Shown piece after piece: positions 21,304-31,324 of a DNA stretch of 64,000 nt. The number at the start of each line of letters is the position of its first letter. The stretch's first letter is position 1. The DNA is from Myxocyprinus asiaticus (Eukaryota > Chordata > Actinopteri > Cypriniformes > Catostomidae). The notes below the pieces were generated by a model. The model saw only the letters and a list, made by a program, of their open reading frames with translations, did not search any database and was not told the DNA's origin. A program made the translations under genes and the position numbers. Location of the stretch: the NCBI RefSeq assembly GCF_019703515.2, contig NC_059348.1, forward strand, positions 22,306,156 through 22,370,155, in the 5' to 3' direction.

Positions 21304-22749
21304 TTAAACAGGACAAAGGCAAGGCTGAGTGTCAGGGTGTACCCAATTGCTGTGGCGAGGCTCGGCGCCCTCTAGGGCAAGTTCTGAACTCTGATTAGTG
21401 ACAGGATAGATTGTGGGGGGTTTTCCCATCTTTTCAGAAGCAGTTCTTTGTTTGGCATAGGCCTTATGGCTTAAGTCTCGCAGCTGTTGGGTGGACATAG
21501 TCCGTGGGCAAGCCAGAAGCCCCAAATGGTGACTCACTGTTGGCTGCAGGTTCCGGAGGAACAGAGTTTTGAAATTGAATTCTTCTTCCATTGCTGGCTC
21601 ATTCCGTGCTCCGAAGTATGCTTGTCTGAGCCTGTTGTAGAAAGACTGCGTGGTTTCCTGTCTGCCCTCTTTAAGGTCCATGGCCGTAATCAGCCCTTGC
21701 TCTGATTCTGGGTCAGAGAATTCTTTAATCAAAGCCTGCTGCAGTTGCTGGTAATCCACTTTGACTGTTTCTGGCTGTCGGTCTAGAAAGCTCCGGACTT
21801 CACGGCTGGCGGTGATTCTGAGCAGGTACAGTCTGTCTCGTGTGGTAAAATTGGCAACAGTTTGCAAGTGAAAATCAATGTCTTTTAAATAGTCGTGCAC
21901 ATCGTGGCCTCCTGCAGGGCTTGGAGTGAAAGGGGGAATGTTTCTAGCCAGCTTATCCAATTCTTTAGGTGACACACCGTGACTGGAAGACAGCCTTTGG
22001 AAAGGCTCCCACCCCCTTTCTGCTGCTGGGGGTTCTGGGATGCTGGCAGGTGATGTCTTGAGCAGTGGGCTCTCTTGTCTAGGAGGTATCAGTCTACTGG
22101 TTAGGGGAAATTCTGTGGTGTGCATTTCCCTTTCAGAGTCACTTTGCAGTCTATATGAATGTTTAAGCTCTCGGTGAACTGTGTCACGTTCTTCTTTCAA
22201 ATAGTCTCTTTGTTGGGCCAGGGCACTGACTTCAGCCCGGGCACTTTGCAGGTGGCCCTCACAGGCCTTGGCCCTGGCTTCTCTTTCTTTAAGTTCAGTC
22301 CCTGCTCTCCTCAGGAGAGCCTCAGCTTGCTGGAGTTTTTTACTCAGCTCCTCTCTGGTGTCCTTTTCATCCGCTGTCCTGTGCTCGTGCTGAGTCTCCG
22401 AGGTTAGCTGGTCCAGTTGACTCTGAGCGCGCATCCAGTTTCTCTGAGCTTCCTCAGCCTGGAGCTTCAGCGCTGCTGCTTCCTGTTCCTGGCGGGAGAT
22501 GCTTGCTTCACTCAGCTTTGCCTGGCCGAGGAGGTTATGGGCCATTGACCCGACGATCTTGGCCAGCTCTTTGTGGCTGTAGTCCTGTGTCGGATCGTGG
22601 GCCATCAAGGTGCTCAGGTTGTCGTCGAGCTGTTCCCGGCTCATGTTCTGCAGGTCCCCGGCAGCTTCAGGAATAAGGATGCTAGTCAGGGCACTCAGCC
22701 AGGTCTCTAGTCGATCCCAGTGGGCATCAGGGCTGGATGATCGAGACAT
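21304..22749 (-). CDS. Gag-like structural protein of the LTR element, 481 aa, intact
   Basis: An uninterrupted ORF from an ATG at 22749 to a stop at 21304. Residues about 75-205 are rich in Q, E, K, R and A with heptad-like spacing, consistent with a long coiled coil (for example EELSKKLQQAEALLRRAG). A Pro/Ser-rich linker follows at about 215-265. Residues about 265-450 look like a retroelement capsid: an IPPFTPSP entry, then helices containing DVHDYLKDIDFHLQTV and LKEGRQETTQSFYNRLRQAY, the latter close to the major homology region position. No CCHC zinc knuckle is visible, and residue 2 is Ser, so no N-terminal myristoylation is expected. The role would be assembly of particles that package the element RNA. 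No pol follows, so replication would depend on another element. The absence of stops over 481 codons suggests recent activity or selection. Precedent: gag-bearing non-autonomous LTR elements are known in cyprinids. Confidence 0.8.
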   Translation of the reverse strand: MSRSSSPDAHWDRLETWLSALTSILIPEAAGDLQNMSREQLDDNLSTLMAHDPTQDYSHKELAKIVGSMAHNLLGQAKLSEASISRQEQEAAALKLQAEEAQRNWMRAQSQLDQLTSETQHEHRTADEKDTREELSKKLQQAEALLRRAGTELKEREARAKACEGHLQSARAEVSALAQQRDYLKEERDTVHRELKHSYRLQSDSEREMHTTEFPLTSRLIPPRQESPLLKTSPASIPEPPAAERGWEPFQRLSSSHGVSPKELDKLARNIPPFTPSPAGGHDVHDYLKDIDFHLQTVANFTTRDRLYLLRITASREVRSFLDRQPETVKVDYQQLQQALIKEFSDPESEQGLITAMDLKEGRQETTQSFYNRLRQAYFGARNEPAMEEEFNFKTLFLRNLQPTVSHHLGLLACPRTMSTQQLRDLSHKAYAKQRTASEKMGKPPTIYPVTNQSSELALEGAEPRHSNWVHPDTQPCLCPV

Positions 22750-23256
22750 GTTGGCTCACTGGTGAAGAGAGAGAGGGAGAGAGAGAGGGAGAGAGGGGGA
22801 GGGACAGCACACAGGCCAATGCAAGTTCTTATAGCGTTAGCAGGCTACAATTATAGTAATTTTTATGTTCTATGCTCGGTCTGTTTGATGGATACAAACA
22901 GTTAACGGAGGGTAGACTTGGCACCTGTTATCTCAGCCGTGAATGGCAAGGTGAGTCTAATTGTTGTGGGGCACCGGAAAGGATCTAACAAAAGATTGTT
23001 GACGGCGTGATCATCTAAAGACTTTAGCAGCTTGGGTCGTCAATCTATTACTCGGCTTTCTCTGATGATTCTCAAAGGTTAGGTCTCTTAAAGGTTGAGG
23101 AAAAACCTGATTTTGGGGTCTCGCTAGTTGGAAGGGTCAGTATTCTATGGGTTAGGCTTAGTGATGGATCGAGGTGATCCAGTCGGGATCCCGTGGCAGC
23201 TCACTGTGATCCGCCGTGGGGGCCACCGTCGCTTCACCAACTAAGCACTAGAGGGA
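22750..23256 (-). other. Leader between right LTR and gag
   Basis: Untranslated 507 bp containing a (GA)n tract at 22765-22802. A primer-binding site should lie at its right-hand end. No TGG-starting match lies directly at 23256; the nearest, TTGGTGAAGCGACGG on the minus strand, is about 15 bp in, so the site is not identified with confidence. Confidence 0.4.
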
Positions 23257-23397
23257 GTGTTACCTATAGGTGCACACAAATGGCTAGAATACAGAGATTA
23301 ATTTTACATTTAAATTCAAACACTGTTTGAACTAAATTTTAAAGTGGGTGCTAAGGCAAGAGAGAAAGAGGCCTGTATAATACAGAATGATAACAAT

Positions 23398-23540
23398 AAT
23401 TTAAAAAAATAAAATAAAAAATTAAAAATTAAAAAAAAAATTAAAAAAAATTAAAAAAAAAAAAAATTTAAATAAATTTTTTTTTTTTTTTTAAATAAAA
23501 TAAAAAAATAAAATTTAAAAATCAAAATAAGAAAATAAAA
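23398..23540. repeat. A/T low-complexity tract
   Basis: Almost only A and T, with long A runs and one long T run (23478-23494). Confidence 0.95.
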
Positions 23541-23911
23541 GGAGAAGAATAAAAGTTATGATAATAAAATAAATTAAAACAAACCAAGGAAGAATTGGAA
23601 TAAGTTTTTCAAATGCAATGACAGGGCTAACCAAGGAAAACCAACCTACTGAGAATGGCCACAAGGTGGCGTGGGTGAGCCACCCAAGGTTCAGAGGAAA
23701 ACAAAAGAGTAGAGATGAAATTTGAGAAGTGCTAGACACTTAACTAAACTGCCCTCTAGTGTTAATCAAAGGTACTGTGATTAAATCTGAGCACGTCTAG
23801 TGTGATTGCTCTCGCTCTAGCGGCTGATTTACTGCAACGATCACAAGTACAATGCAATTTGATCCGAACCGAATTTTAGTTTGTGCAAATTAACTGCACA
23901 AAGGTGTGTGG

Positions 23912-24118
23912 CAGGGTTTCTTCGCTGCCTGTTACACAATAACAATTATAATAACAGGATTTCTTCGCTGTTATTACACAAGTTATCAATTATGAACGAC
24001 AGGATTTCTTCGCTGTTGTTACACAAATTATCAATTATAACAGGATCTCTTCGCTGTTATTACACAAGTTATCAATTATGAACGACAGGATTTCTTCGCT
24101 GTTGTTACACAAATTGTC
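23912..24118. repeat. Minisatellite, five units of about 35-50 bp
   Basis: The core 'caggatttcttcgctgtt' recurs five times, followed by 'acacaa(g/a)ttatcaattat' spacers of two alternating lengths. The higher-order A-B-A-B pattern suggests duplication of a two-unit block. Confidence 0.9.
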
Positions 24119-26153
24119 ACTTGATCAAGGTTTTTAAAACTCTCATTTACATACCAATTAGATATGATTAGACTGGAATTAGGCACCCATTCGTACGTTA
24201 ATGGTTAACCCGAGAGAGTCACGATCATCTAGTTGAATGAAATTTGCAACACAAATAACTTCAGTCTAGCGATACAATCACCTAAGGCCTTTAAAAGATG
24301 ATAAGAGGAGCATTGCTCAAATCCATCTTTATCGCAATGAAGGAAGTTTTCTTCGTTCCAACAGGCGATTTTGATAATATTAAAATGTAGTGCAAAGAGG
24401 TTTCTTCGTCTTTACAGAACGATTTTAATATTAGGAACTGCAGTTTACTTTTACAATTACAATTAACAGTGACTAAATGTTAGACAAATAGAGGCTGTTA
24501 AAAATACAGTACTGGAGGTGGCTTTAACCATCCGATCAAAAGAGTGAGTCCGCGTTGCGGCTTGTCTCACTCTGAGCGCGCATAATACAAAAACACAAAT
24601 AGATTGATACTGAGTTTTCTCACAAACAAAGTTTGAATGTGCCCGCGGTTCTCCACCATTAATATATGTAGCAAATTAGCTTAAAAGGGAATTATTTATA
24701 ACTAATTATAACTGGTTATAATTAATAATAAATATTTAGATTAGATCTTAGAATTAACTGTAGCAGAATCGATATTACAATTACTTGATCTGTCCGTCCA
24801 GCGAGCAGACAATATAATTATTTATCAATTCTAGGAAGATTACTTTCCTGGCCAAGGAACAATAGCCTTCCTACTTATACAGTGCTAGCAGTAGTTTAGC
24901 ATGTAGCAAGGAGCAACATTCAGTGACTTTGAATTGTGAGCGGAACACAGAGACAATCAATCGTGAATATAAGGGATTTAATAAATGAAACTATAACTAA
25001 CATACAAACAAACTAAGCAAAACATACATATATAGAATGAAGGAATGTAAGGAAAAGAGAGAGAGAGAGAGAGAGCAAAGAATGGCAGTATTTCAAGGGT
25101 TTTAAAACTCTCAGTTAACCACAACCTAAATGAGAATCATCAGAGGCACAATTCACCTTAAAAGGGGTTCAAACTTAAACGCGCATCTAATCAGTTGTAA
25201 ATTGTTACTTGCATTGGTTTGTTGCTGAATAAGAGTCTTGATGCGGTAGACGAGGTTCTCGATGATTTCTTTAGGAGTGAGTTGAAGAAGTCCACAGGAA
25301 ATCCACAAAGTTACTTGAAGGTAAACACTGCCAGAAGGTTAAACTCAAGAGAGAGTTTTGGAGTGGGTTGGTCTCAAGAAGAAGAAGTTTTTGAGCGATG
25401 ATTACTTTGCGTTCTGGAGTTTTACTAGTTCATTGCCGCACCCATTTTGTGGGTGGAGTGGCCATTTTGAGCGGGAGAAACATCCTTTGTCTCCGTTTAT
25501 GGCCCATTCGCATTTTATTGCTGATCTGGACCGCTAGTGCAGCTTTTAATTCAAAACATAGTAAGAATTGTTCGATGCATTTCACGATCACATGGTGTAC
25601 ATTATTGTGTGAAAAATAAAGGGAAGATCATTTTGATATCAAGAAGGTAACCTCCAGACGATATTAAAGCAGAGATACACTCATACACTTCAATTATATA
25701 TAGGCATTTAACGTCTAACTAATACAAGTAAAGGGTTTTAACTAAGTTAATATGATAGGGGAATATACATACAACACATGCATATAGCAGATACATTTAT
25801 AACTGCTTACTATGGCCTAAAATAGAGAAAATGTCTTTAGGTGTGTGTGTGACGTGTATTGGAATTACTGGAGACAGACAACTGCTCTGGTGCCTGGCAC
25901 GGTGGGGGAGTCACCTCCCTTTCTGTGGAATGTGTTTGAAGCTTGATGGAGACACTTCAGAGGAGACCTGTTTTAGCATCCTTTTGATAGTGATAAAGCC
26001 CATCTGCAATTTAGCACCCATATAAATGTAAACGTGGAGACCAGGTCAGTAATTTATATGCAAATGTCAAAAGGCTAAAAGGTTTTTTTTTCAAACAAAG
26101 TTTTTTTCAAACAAAGTGTAATTAGCCATCACTGATCTTACACAGACGTTACA

Positions 26154-26858
26154 TATTATTTCAGTTAGTCATTTCCCTTATATGTATTTCTACTTCAGTG
26201 CTGTAATATTTTATTGTTAAATCTAAGAATCTATGAATTGTAATAGTACTGTAATTATTGTAAGAAGCCCACTTATGAAATAAGATAATATTGTACACAG
26301 TGTGCATTCTTGTTTGAAATGAGACTCAATTCGTATATTTATCCATTCAAAATAAAACTCAGGTCATATTTAAATGACTTTTACATGACAGTAATTCATT
26401 TTTTAGTTCTAGTTAAAAGTCTGTTTAAACTGCTTTATCAGCCCATCCATGCTGAGCAATCCTTAAAATCAAGCAGTAAGAAAATACACCTTGACACTTT
26501 AAGAATAAGATATATAATTTAGAACTTATTAAAATACATAATTGCCTGACCGTGATGACTTGCTTTAATCATGATTATTTAAGATTACCATGGTCATGTG
26601 CACTTTTAATTTAAATCACACATTGACATCAAAATAAGGGAAGTTAGCGAATACTAAAAATACCAGAAAAAGTAAATTTCTATATCTCTAGTTCAGATGC
26701 AGTGGGAGTATAGATTCAGCCATCAAGTAAGTACTATGATCCATTTTGATTGGTCCGGAATCAGTCGTTCCAGCTCTTGTGATTGGTTACAGCTTCGTCG
26801 GCCCTGACACTGCCCAACACCGGTAGCCTGCTCTCTCACATCTGGTTTTACTAGTGCA
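26154..26858. other. Non-coding, no feature recognised
   Basis: Mostly AT-rich. 26740-26850 is GC-richer, with no ORF. Confidence 0.4.
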
Positions 26859-27221
26859 TGTCACAGGGTTCAATGAATGAAGAAGATGGAGATGGAGATT
26901 CCATCTCAGGTATGTCACTCTTTATTCTTATAAACACAAACACGATAGTACAAGGCATAACGGTGAAGCTTCAAAGGAAAGTGAACTACGGCAATGGCCA
27001 ACACACAAAGTAGCTTCGGCTTCTCTCCCAGTCACATGTACACACACAGCTTTGCAGCATCTGTTTCTCTCTCGAGCACTCTATGGACTGGGCACCTTTT
27101 ATCTCCCCCAACTCTCACTATGAACATAGAAACAGCAATTACCAACAATTCATTTCAGGTGAAAACCCTTACCGCTTCCTCTCTCCCCAGATGAACACTT
27201 GACCATGCCCTTGCCTCCACA
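26859..27221 (-). repeat. 3' LTR of a Ty3/gypsy (Gmr1-like) element
   Basis: Minus-strand start TGTGGAGGCAAGGGCATGG at 27221 and end CCTGTGACA at 26859. The start aligns with the LTR at 51278 (TGTGGTGATAGGGGCATGG). A minus-strand AATAAAG signal lies near 26917. The polypurine-like GCAGTGGGGGTA sits immediately before the LTR (27222-27233). Confidence 0.7.
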
Positions 27222-27873
27222 TACCCCCACTGCCCGACTCAGGCTGGAGGACCGTCTGCCTGTCTGCCTAATCCCCACTGCCCCTTTCTAGAGAGGAAGT
27301 CCACGACAGTCATCTGTGTCCCCGGCCTGTGGACCACCTTGAACTTAAATGGCTGGAGTGTCAAGTACCAATGGGTGATTCTGGCATTGCATCCTTCATG
27401 CGGTGGAGCCATTGGAGCGGGGCATCATCTGAACAGAAAGTGAATGCTTGTCCCAACACATAGTAGCGGAGAGTGAGGACCGCCCACTTGATGGCCAAGC
27501 ACTCCTTCTCTATGGTGCTGTATTTCGTCTCTCTCATAGAGAGCTTCTGACTAATGTACAGCACCGTGCACTCCTCCCCCTCCACCACCTGGGACAGTAC
27601 AGCACCCAGCCCCCTGTCCGATGCGTCCGTCTGCAAAACAAAAGGGAGAGAGAATTCAGGGGTATGCAGAAGCGGCCCACCACAAAGTGCAGCTTTTACC
27701 TGTTTGAATGCTTGTTGGCACAGTTCCGTCCACTGGACCGGGTCTGGAGATCCCTTTTTAGTGAGATCAGTCAGCGGGCTGGTGACGTCTGAATAATTAG
27801 GTACAAACCTTCGATAATAGCCAGCCAGTGAGCGAGCACTGAGCGACTTTATGGTACGTGTCCACTGGTGCAT
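27222..27873 (-). pseudogene. Ty3/gypsy pol fragment: end of RT and RNase H
   Basis: The minus-strand ORF 27873-27361 contains LAGYYRRFVPNYSDVTSPLT, the usual junction of reverse transcriptase and the RNase H-like domain in Ty3/gypsy. It is followed by FVLQTDASDRGLGAVLSQ (RNase H core with its catalytic Asp) and STIEKECLAIKWAVLTLRYY (conserved Glu). After residue 160 the frame is lost near 27390, and a shifted frame continues as FKVVHRPGTQMTVVDFLSR up to the polypurine tract. Everything upstream of the RT end is missing. The LTR follows RNase H without an integrase between, which fits Gmr1-like elements, in which integrase lies before RT. The enzyme would copy the element RNA in cytoplasmic particles; this copy is dead. 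Confidence 0.85.
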
Positions 27874-28552
27874 GGTGAGTGAAGGTGAGCGAGCATTTTC
27901 AATTAATTCCTATGGAAGTCGAGTGCCATGCTCTCGAGGTAGATTGTGGGATTGACAGCGGCGCGGAGCAAGTGTTGAAGGCGATCGAGAGCATCAAGAT
28001 AGTTGAAATTCCTCTGCTTTATGCAAATGAAAAACGCTGGCCGGTGGCCAATGACTTTGAGCTTAAAAAAAGTGACGTGTCTCATAAGTGCTTCAACATA
28101 TGAGGATAATGCTGAAGTTTCTGCTGGATTCAGTGCTTTAATCAACAACAGACTTCAAATAATGATTGCATGCATACATTGTGACAATACTGTGGCTGGG
28201 TGAGCAAAAGTGAGACTCCAAACAGACTTGACAAATGAAGACTGTATGCATTCATTGTGAAAATACAGTGGCTGGATGAAAAAGCACAATACATCAAGCA
28301 GTTTTTATACGTTGGGCATTTGGAAATAAAGTTAGCATATTTTTGGCTGTAATCACGCATATTTATGAAGATTAGATTGACCAAGAACTAAAAACAATCA
28401 CAGGATGAGAACTAAATAGCATATTACATACTACTCTTGCTATTTCTGCCATAGACTGATGTGGCAGAAGCAGTAAAAGTAGTAGGCCCTATGGAAAGTA
28501 TGCGATTACGAAGACAGCCCACATTCACTGTAACACACCCCAAAGCGGCAGC
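27874..28552. other. Non-coding; possible unidentified repeat
   Basis: Directly repeated phrases ('ttgcatgcatacattgtgac' and 'tatgcattcattgtgaaaat', both followed by 'acagtggctgg' variants) lie at 28165 and 28240, about 74 bp apart. No gene. Confidence 0.35.
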
Positions 28553-28670
28553 TCTCTGGTGTTGAGAGCGGCTCTAAGCGAGCGGAGCGGAATCTTCAAA
28601 AAGGCGCTCTCTGCTCAGGTGGAAATTTCACAGTTCCGCTCAAATGCTCTGCTAGCGACTAACACTAGGG
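28553..28670. repeat. Fragment of the hAT-like family at 46453-48639 (right end)
   Basis: 'aatcttcaaaaaggcgctct' and 'gctcaggtggaaatttcaca' match 48567-48615 closely, and the segment ends at the equivalent of the terminal GCTCTG. It is a solitary end fragment in the same orientation. Confidence 0.7.
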
Positions 28671-28671
28671 G

Positions 28672-28748
28672 CTGTAGCCTTTAGCCTCCTTGTTAGTGCG
28701 CCCGCCTCCCATGCCGGCTGATGCCAGTTCGAATCCTGCTCGGAGTGG
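28672..28748 (+). tRNA. tRNA-like sequence (Gly-CCC-like), probably pseudogene or SINE head
   Basis: An A-box-like TAGCCTCCTTGTTAGTG and a perfect B box (GTTCGAATCC) are 37 bp apart, with an anticodon-loop-like CTCCCAT between. The anticodon stem pairs at 4 of 5 positions, but the acceptor ends pair poorly. No SINE body is recognised downstream. It is more likely a relic than a working gene. Confidence 0.35.
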
Positions 28749-29419
28749 GTTGTGCAGGACAGATTACATATACAGTTTAATCATTCATTTCAGAGAAGTT
28801 TTCAAATATATTTTTCAAAGTAAAAAATATTGGTTTTACAAATACATGCATTTTTGAGTCAAGAATATTAAGAAGTTTTCTCAGGGTACACCATATGACC
28901 TGAACAAAATCTGCCTTTTTATTAAAATGTCAAGATAGTGATATTTTATGATTTGACAATGAAATTATTTATTTTTTTAACTTCAGACAGTCTTGAGGGT
29001 CTAAAGGAAAAATATAAAAATGACTTTTGGCTCAGTAACTAAAAAAATATTTATTATAGAAGAGGTGTATTCAAGTAATTATTTTGTGTGAATTGCAATT
29101 TTGAGGTATTTTTGAATGATTTAACAGATCTGGACATAAAAATTAGCATCAAGTCATTGAACTAAAAGTAAAACTGATTAAAATCATAACATGAATAAAT
29201 GTACTTGATTACTAGAATGATTAATTAGCCTATTTACTTATACAACTAATAAACAAAAGAGGCAGACATAATAAACTAAAAGGGTGGGGATCATAAAATC
29301 CCCCCTTCAGTGTGATGAACAGACCAGATTTTAAAGATTGTCAGGGAACAACGACTTAAATTTCACTTGGTTTCTCACACAAAGTTAATGGCTTTTCACA
29401 GAAAAAAAAAAATTACAGC
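28749..29419. other. AT-rich non-coding, no feature recognised
   Basis: No ORF or element end visible. Confidence 0.45.
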
Positions 29420-29493
29420 ATTCAGGTTTGTAATGACATGAGGGTAAGTAGAAAATGACAGAATTTAAATTTTTGGGTGAGCTGTCTCTTTAA
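29420..29493. mobile_element. TTAA-type MITE, right end only
   Basis: 'catgagggtaagtagaaaat' leads into 'tttttgggtgagctgtctct' and TTAA (29490-29493). Confidence 0.6.
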
Positions 29494-29526
29494 ACAGTCC
29501 AAAGTCCTCAGCAGACAGGTCACACA

Positions 29527-30176
29527 GGCTGTGTCTCGTTTGGAAGGCTGTGTCCTCCGGAGGTCGCATTTGTCGGCTGCATACGTTATTGAGGCTGTCT
29601 CATTTCAGAAAAGTGAGTAGGACACTTCGAATGCAGCCTTCGAATGTGACCTTCTTTCACGGGAAATCGGAGGATGCATGAGGTGTATCTTTCGTGGGCA
29701 CTCATAACCCACAGTTCTTTGCTTTAAAGGAAATGTCTAAAAACAATTATGCCAATTTGCCCATAAATATGATGTTGAAACGCAAGGAATGTTAATCCCC
29801 AAGTTGAAGTACCTCAGTAGATGGATGTAGAGTATATAATATGTATAATTATATTAATATATAATTAAAATAAAGTATTAGACTAAAAGTACACCTGTAA
29901 AATCTATTTTCTTTTCTCTTTACATCATTATAACTCTCCTAAAATGTACCTCATACATTCCCTTCTAAATGGACTTTGTTCCCTTCTCACTCAAAGCACT
30001 CGCGCTTGTTAAAGAGTGGCATGCTGTCATAGCAACCATATTACATTCCATTTCCGTTTGTCCTACTAAGGCCGTCTCGTTTAAACGAGGCTTGTTTAAA
30101 GGAGGACACTCGGTGTACTGCAGCCGTCAAAGGACGCGTCCTACCTAGCATGCAGCCTTCCAAATGAGACACAGCC
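29527..30176. mobile_element. MITE with GGCTGTGTCTCGTTTGGAAG termini
   Basis: The left end is mirrored at the right by CTTCCAAATGAGACACAGCC (17 of 20 positions). Inner 'ggctgcatac' and 'cgaatgcagcct' pair with 'agcatgcagcct'. The internal region is AT-rich and non-coding. Probably hAT-derived from its ends; no clear 8-bp duplication is seen. Confidence 0.7.
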
Positions 30177-31029
30177 ACAATCTGTGATCTGGAGGAGGAA
30201 ACAACATTATGTCCCTCTGAGTCCCAGCGACCAAAGAGTCAGACAGCGACAAGCAGTAGAAGGTCTTCTGAAGTCCACAGAACATTATGAATTATTAATG
30301 GAGTAAATCTCCAACAGAAGGACAAGAAAAAGACAAATGTCTCTTGCCATGAGTTGCAAGGAAATGAGTATTGTCTCAAGGCTAAGCAGGTAGACAAAAG
30401 CAAGATATATCAATGCAATAGCAGGACAGCCTTATGAGGCAGTACCATTCGCCACATATTTCAGCCCCACTGAGAAAAATGCATAATCACATCATTACCG
30501 ACACTACGCTGACCATGGGCTGTACATTCTGATGAACATGAATTTAATAAATATTGGGGGAAGTTCATGTGAATAAGACTTTTACTTTCACATACACTGT
30601 GGCATATATTATCTATAATAAGATATGGCATGATGAAATATGTATTGTAAATAAAAAAATAAAAAAAAAAATCGGCATGCCCAAGCACAACATTTGAAAA
30701 ATGCCGTAGAAAAAAAATGGCTGGAAACCATAAACCAAAAATATGCAAGGGTCATTAATGAGAGAGAATAAAGAGAAGTATTAGTCAAAATAGGCTTATC
30801 TGTTGTCAGGATCAAAGGCAGCTAGTCATAAATGAGCTGTCATCTGTAAATAAGGCCTGTATATGTGAGAGAGATGTTGATGAGAATCTTACAGTAATGA
30901 ATGCAGTGATCACATTCTGACTGTTGTCTGTCAGAACAGTTGAAAAATGCAATCAGTAGATAACACACTTAATTTTTTTCATTCTAATTTTTAAAAAAAG
31001 ACAGGGCTTGATAATGCTCGATTTTTTTC
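30177..31029. other. Non-coding, no feature recognised
   Basis: Contains an A-rich tract (30653-30671) and otherwise ordinary sequence. Chance ORFs only. Confidence 0.45.
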
Positions 31030-31321
31030 CTCAGTCTCTATTTCTACTCCCCCCCGCCGCGAGGCCCCACCCTCAGGTACGTCAGACACGATCGTCCCCT
31101 TAGTGCCTCTTGCCCGGAGCTTGGACACGTGGCTAACGCTTTCCAACCCGTCGCAGTGGCTGGCCAGGACCATCAGACTCGGCTACGCGATTCAGTTCGC
31201 CAGGCATCCGCCCTGGTTCAGTGGCGTCCGCTTCACTTCAGTGCAGGGCGAAAACACCGCCACCCTGCGTGTGGAGATCGCGACTCTTCCAGCACGCTCG
31301 TTTGCTCCCGTCCGGTTCTGA
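31030..31321 (+). pseudogene. DIRS-type reverse transcriptase fragment
   Basis: A plus-strand frame ending at the stop at 31319-31321 contains LDTWLTLSNPSQWLARTIRL followed by GYAIQFARHPPWFSGVRFTS. This is the entry of the reverse transcriptase region in vertebrate DIRS elements. The fragment stops after about 75 recognisable residues, before the catalytic motifs. It is joined abruptly to a gag-like piece, so the natural gag-then-RT order is reversed. Confidence 0.7.
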
Positions 31322-31324
31322 AAT

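Larger units (their letters stand above)
19806..26153 (-). mobile_element. Gag-only LTR retroelement (non-autonomous provirus-like)
   Basis: Minus-strand order: right LTR (26153 leftwards), leader, gag-like ORF (22749 to 21304), about 190 bp of untranslated repeats, polypurine tract (21123-21112), left LTR (21109 to 19806). The two LTRs share about 1.05 kb (20041-21109 with 25060-26153) at high identity, so the insertion is fairly young. No protease, polymerase, integrase or envelope coding is present, so the element must borrow these in trans. The flanks do not show matching duplications (ttcag left, tatta right), which fits a rearranged left LTR. The class (retrovirus-like or Ty3-like) is not settled. 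Confidence 0.75.
23257..26153 (-). repeat. Candidate full-length 5' LTR (2.9 kb)
   Basis: The right boundary at 26153 (CGTTACA) is firm because it matches the left LTR. The left boundary is inferred from TGTTACC at 23257, the same hexamer that opens the solo LTR at 7418. The segment has AATAAA-type signals on the minus strand near 24980, an AT-rich low-complexity patch and a minisatellite. If the boundary is wrong, the LTR ends somewhere between 23257 and 25060. Confidence 0.4.

Noticed and set aside
23912..24118. CRISPR-like array of repeats and spacers
   Set aside because: Spacers are themselves repeated and the host is a vertebrate; it is a minisatellite inside an LTR.
19806..26153. Insertion duplication for the gag-only element
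   Set aside because: Flanking bases (ttcag and tatta) do not match, so no target-site duplication is claimed.
28553..28670. Second complete hAT element near 28 kb
   Set aside because: Only the right-end fragment matches the 46453-48639 family; no left end or duplication could be found.
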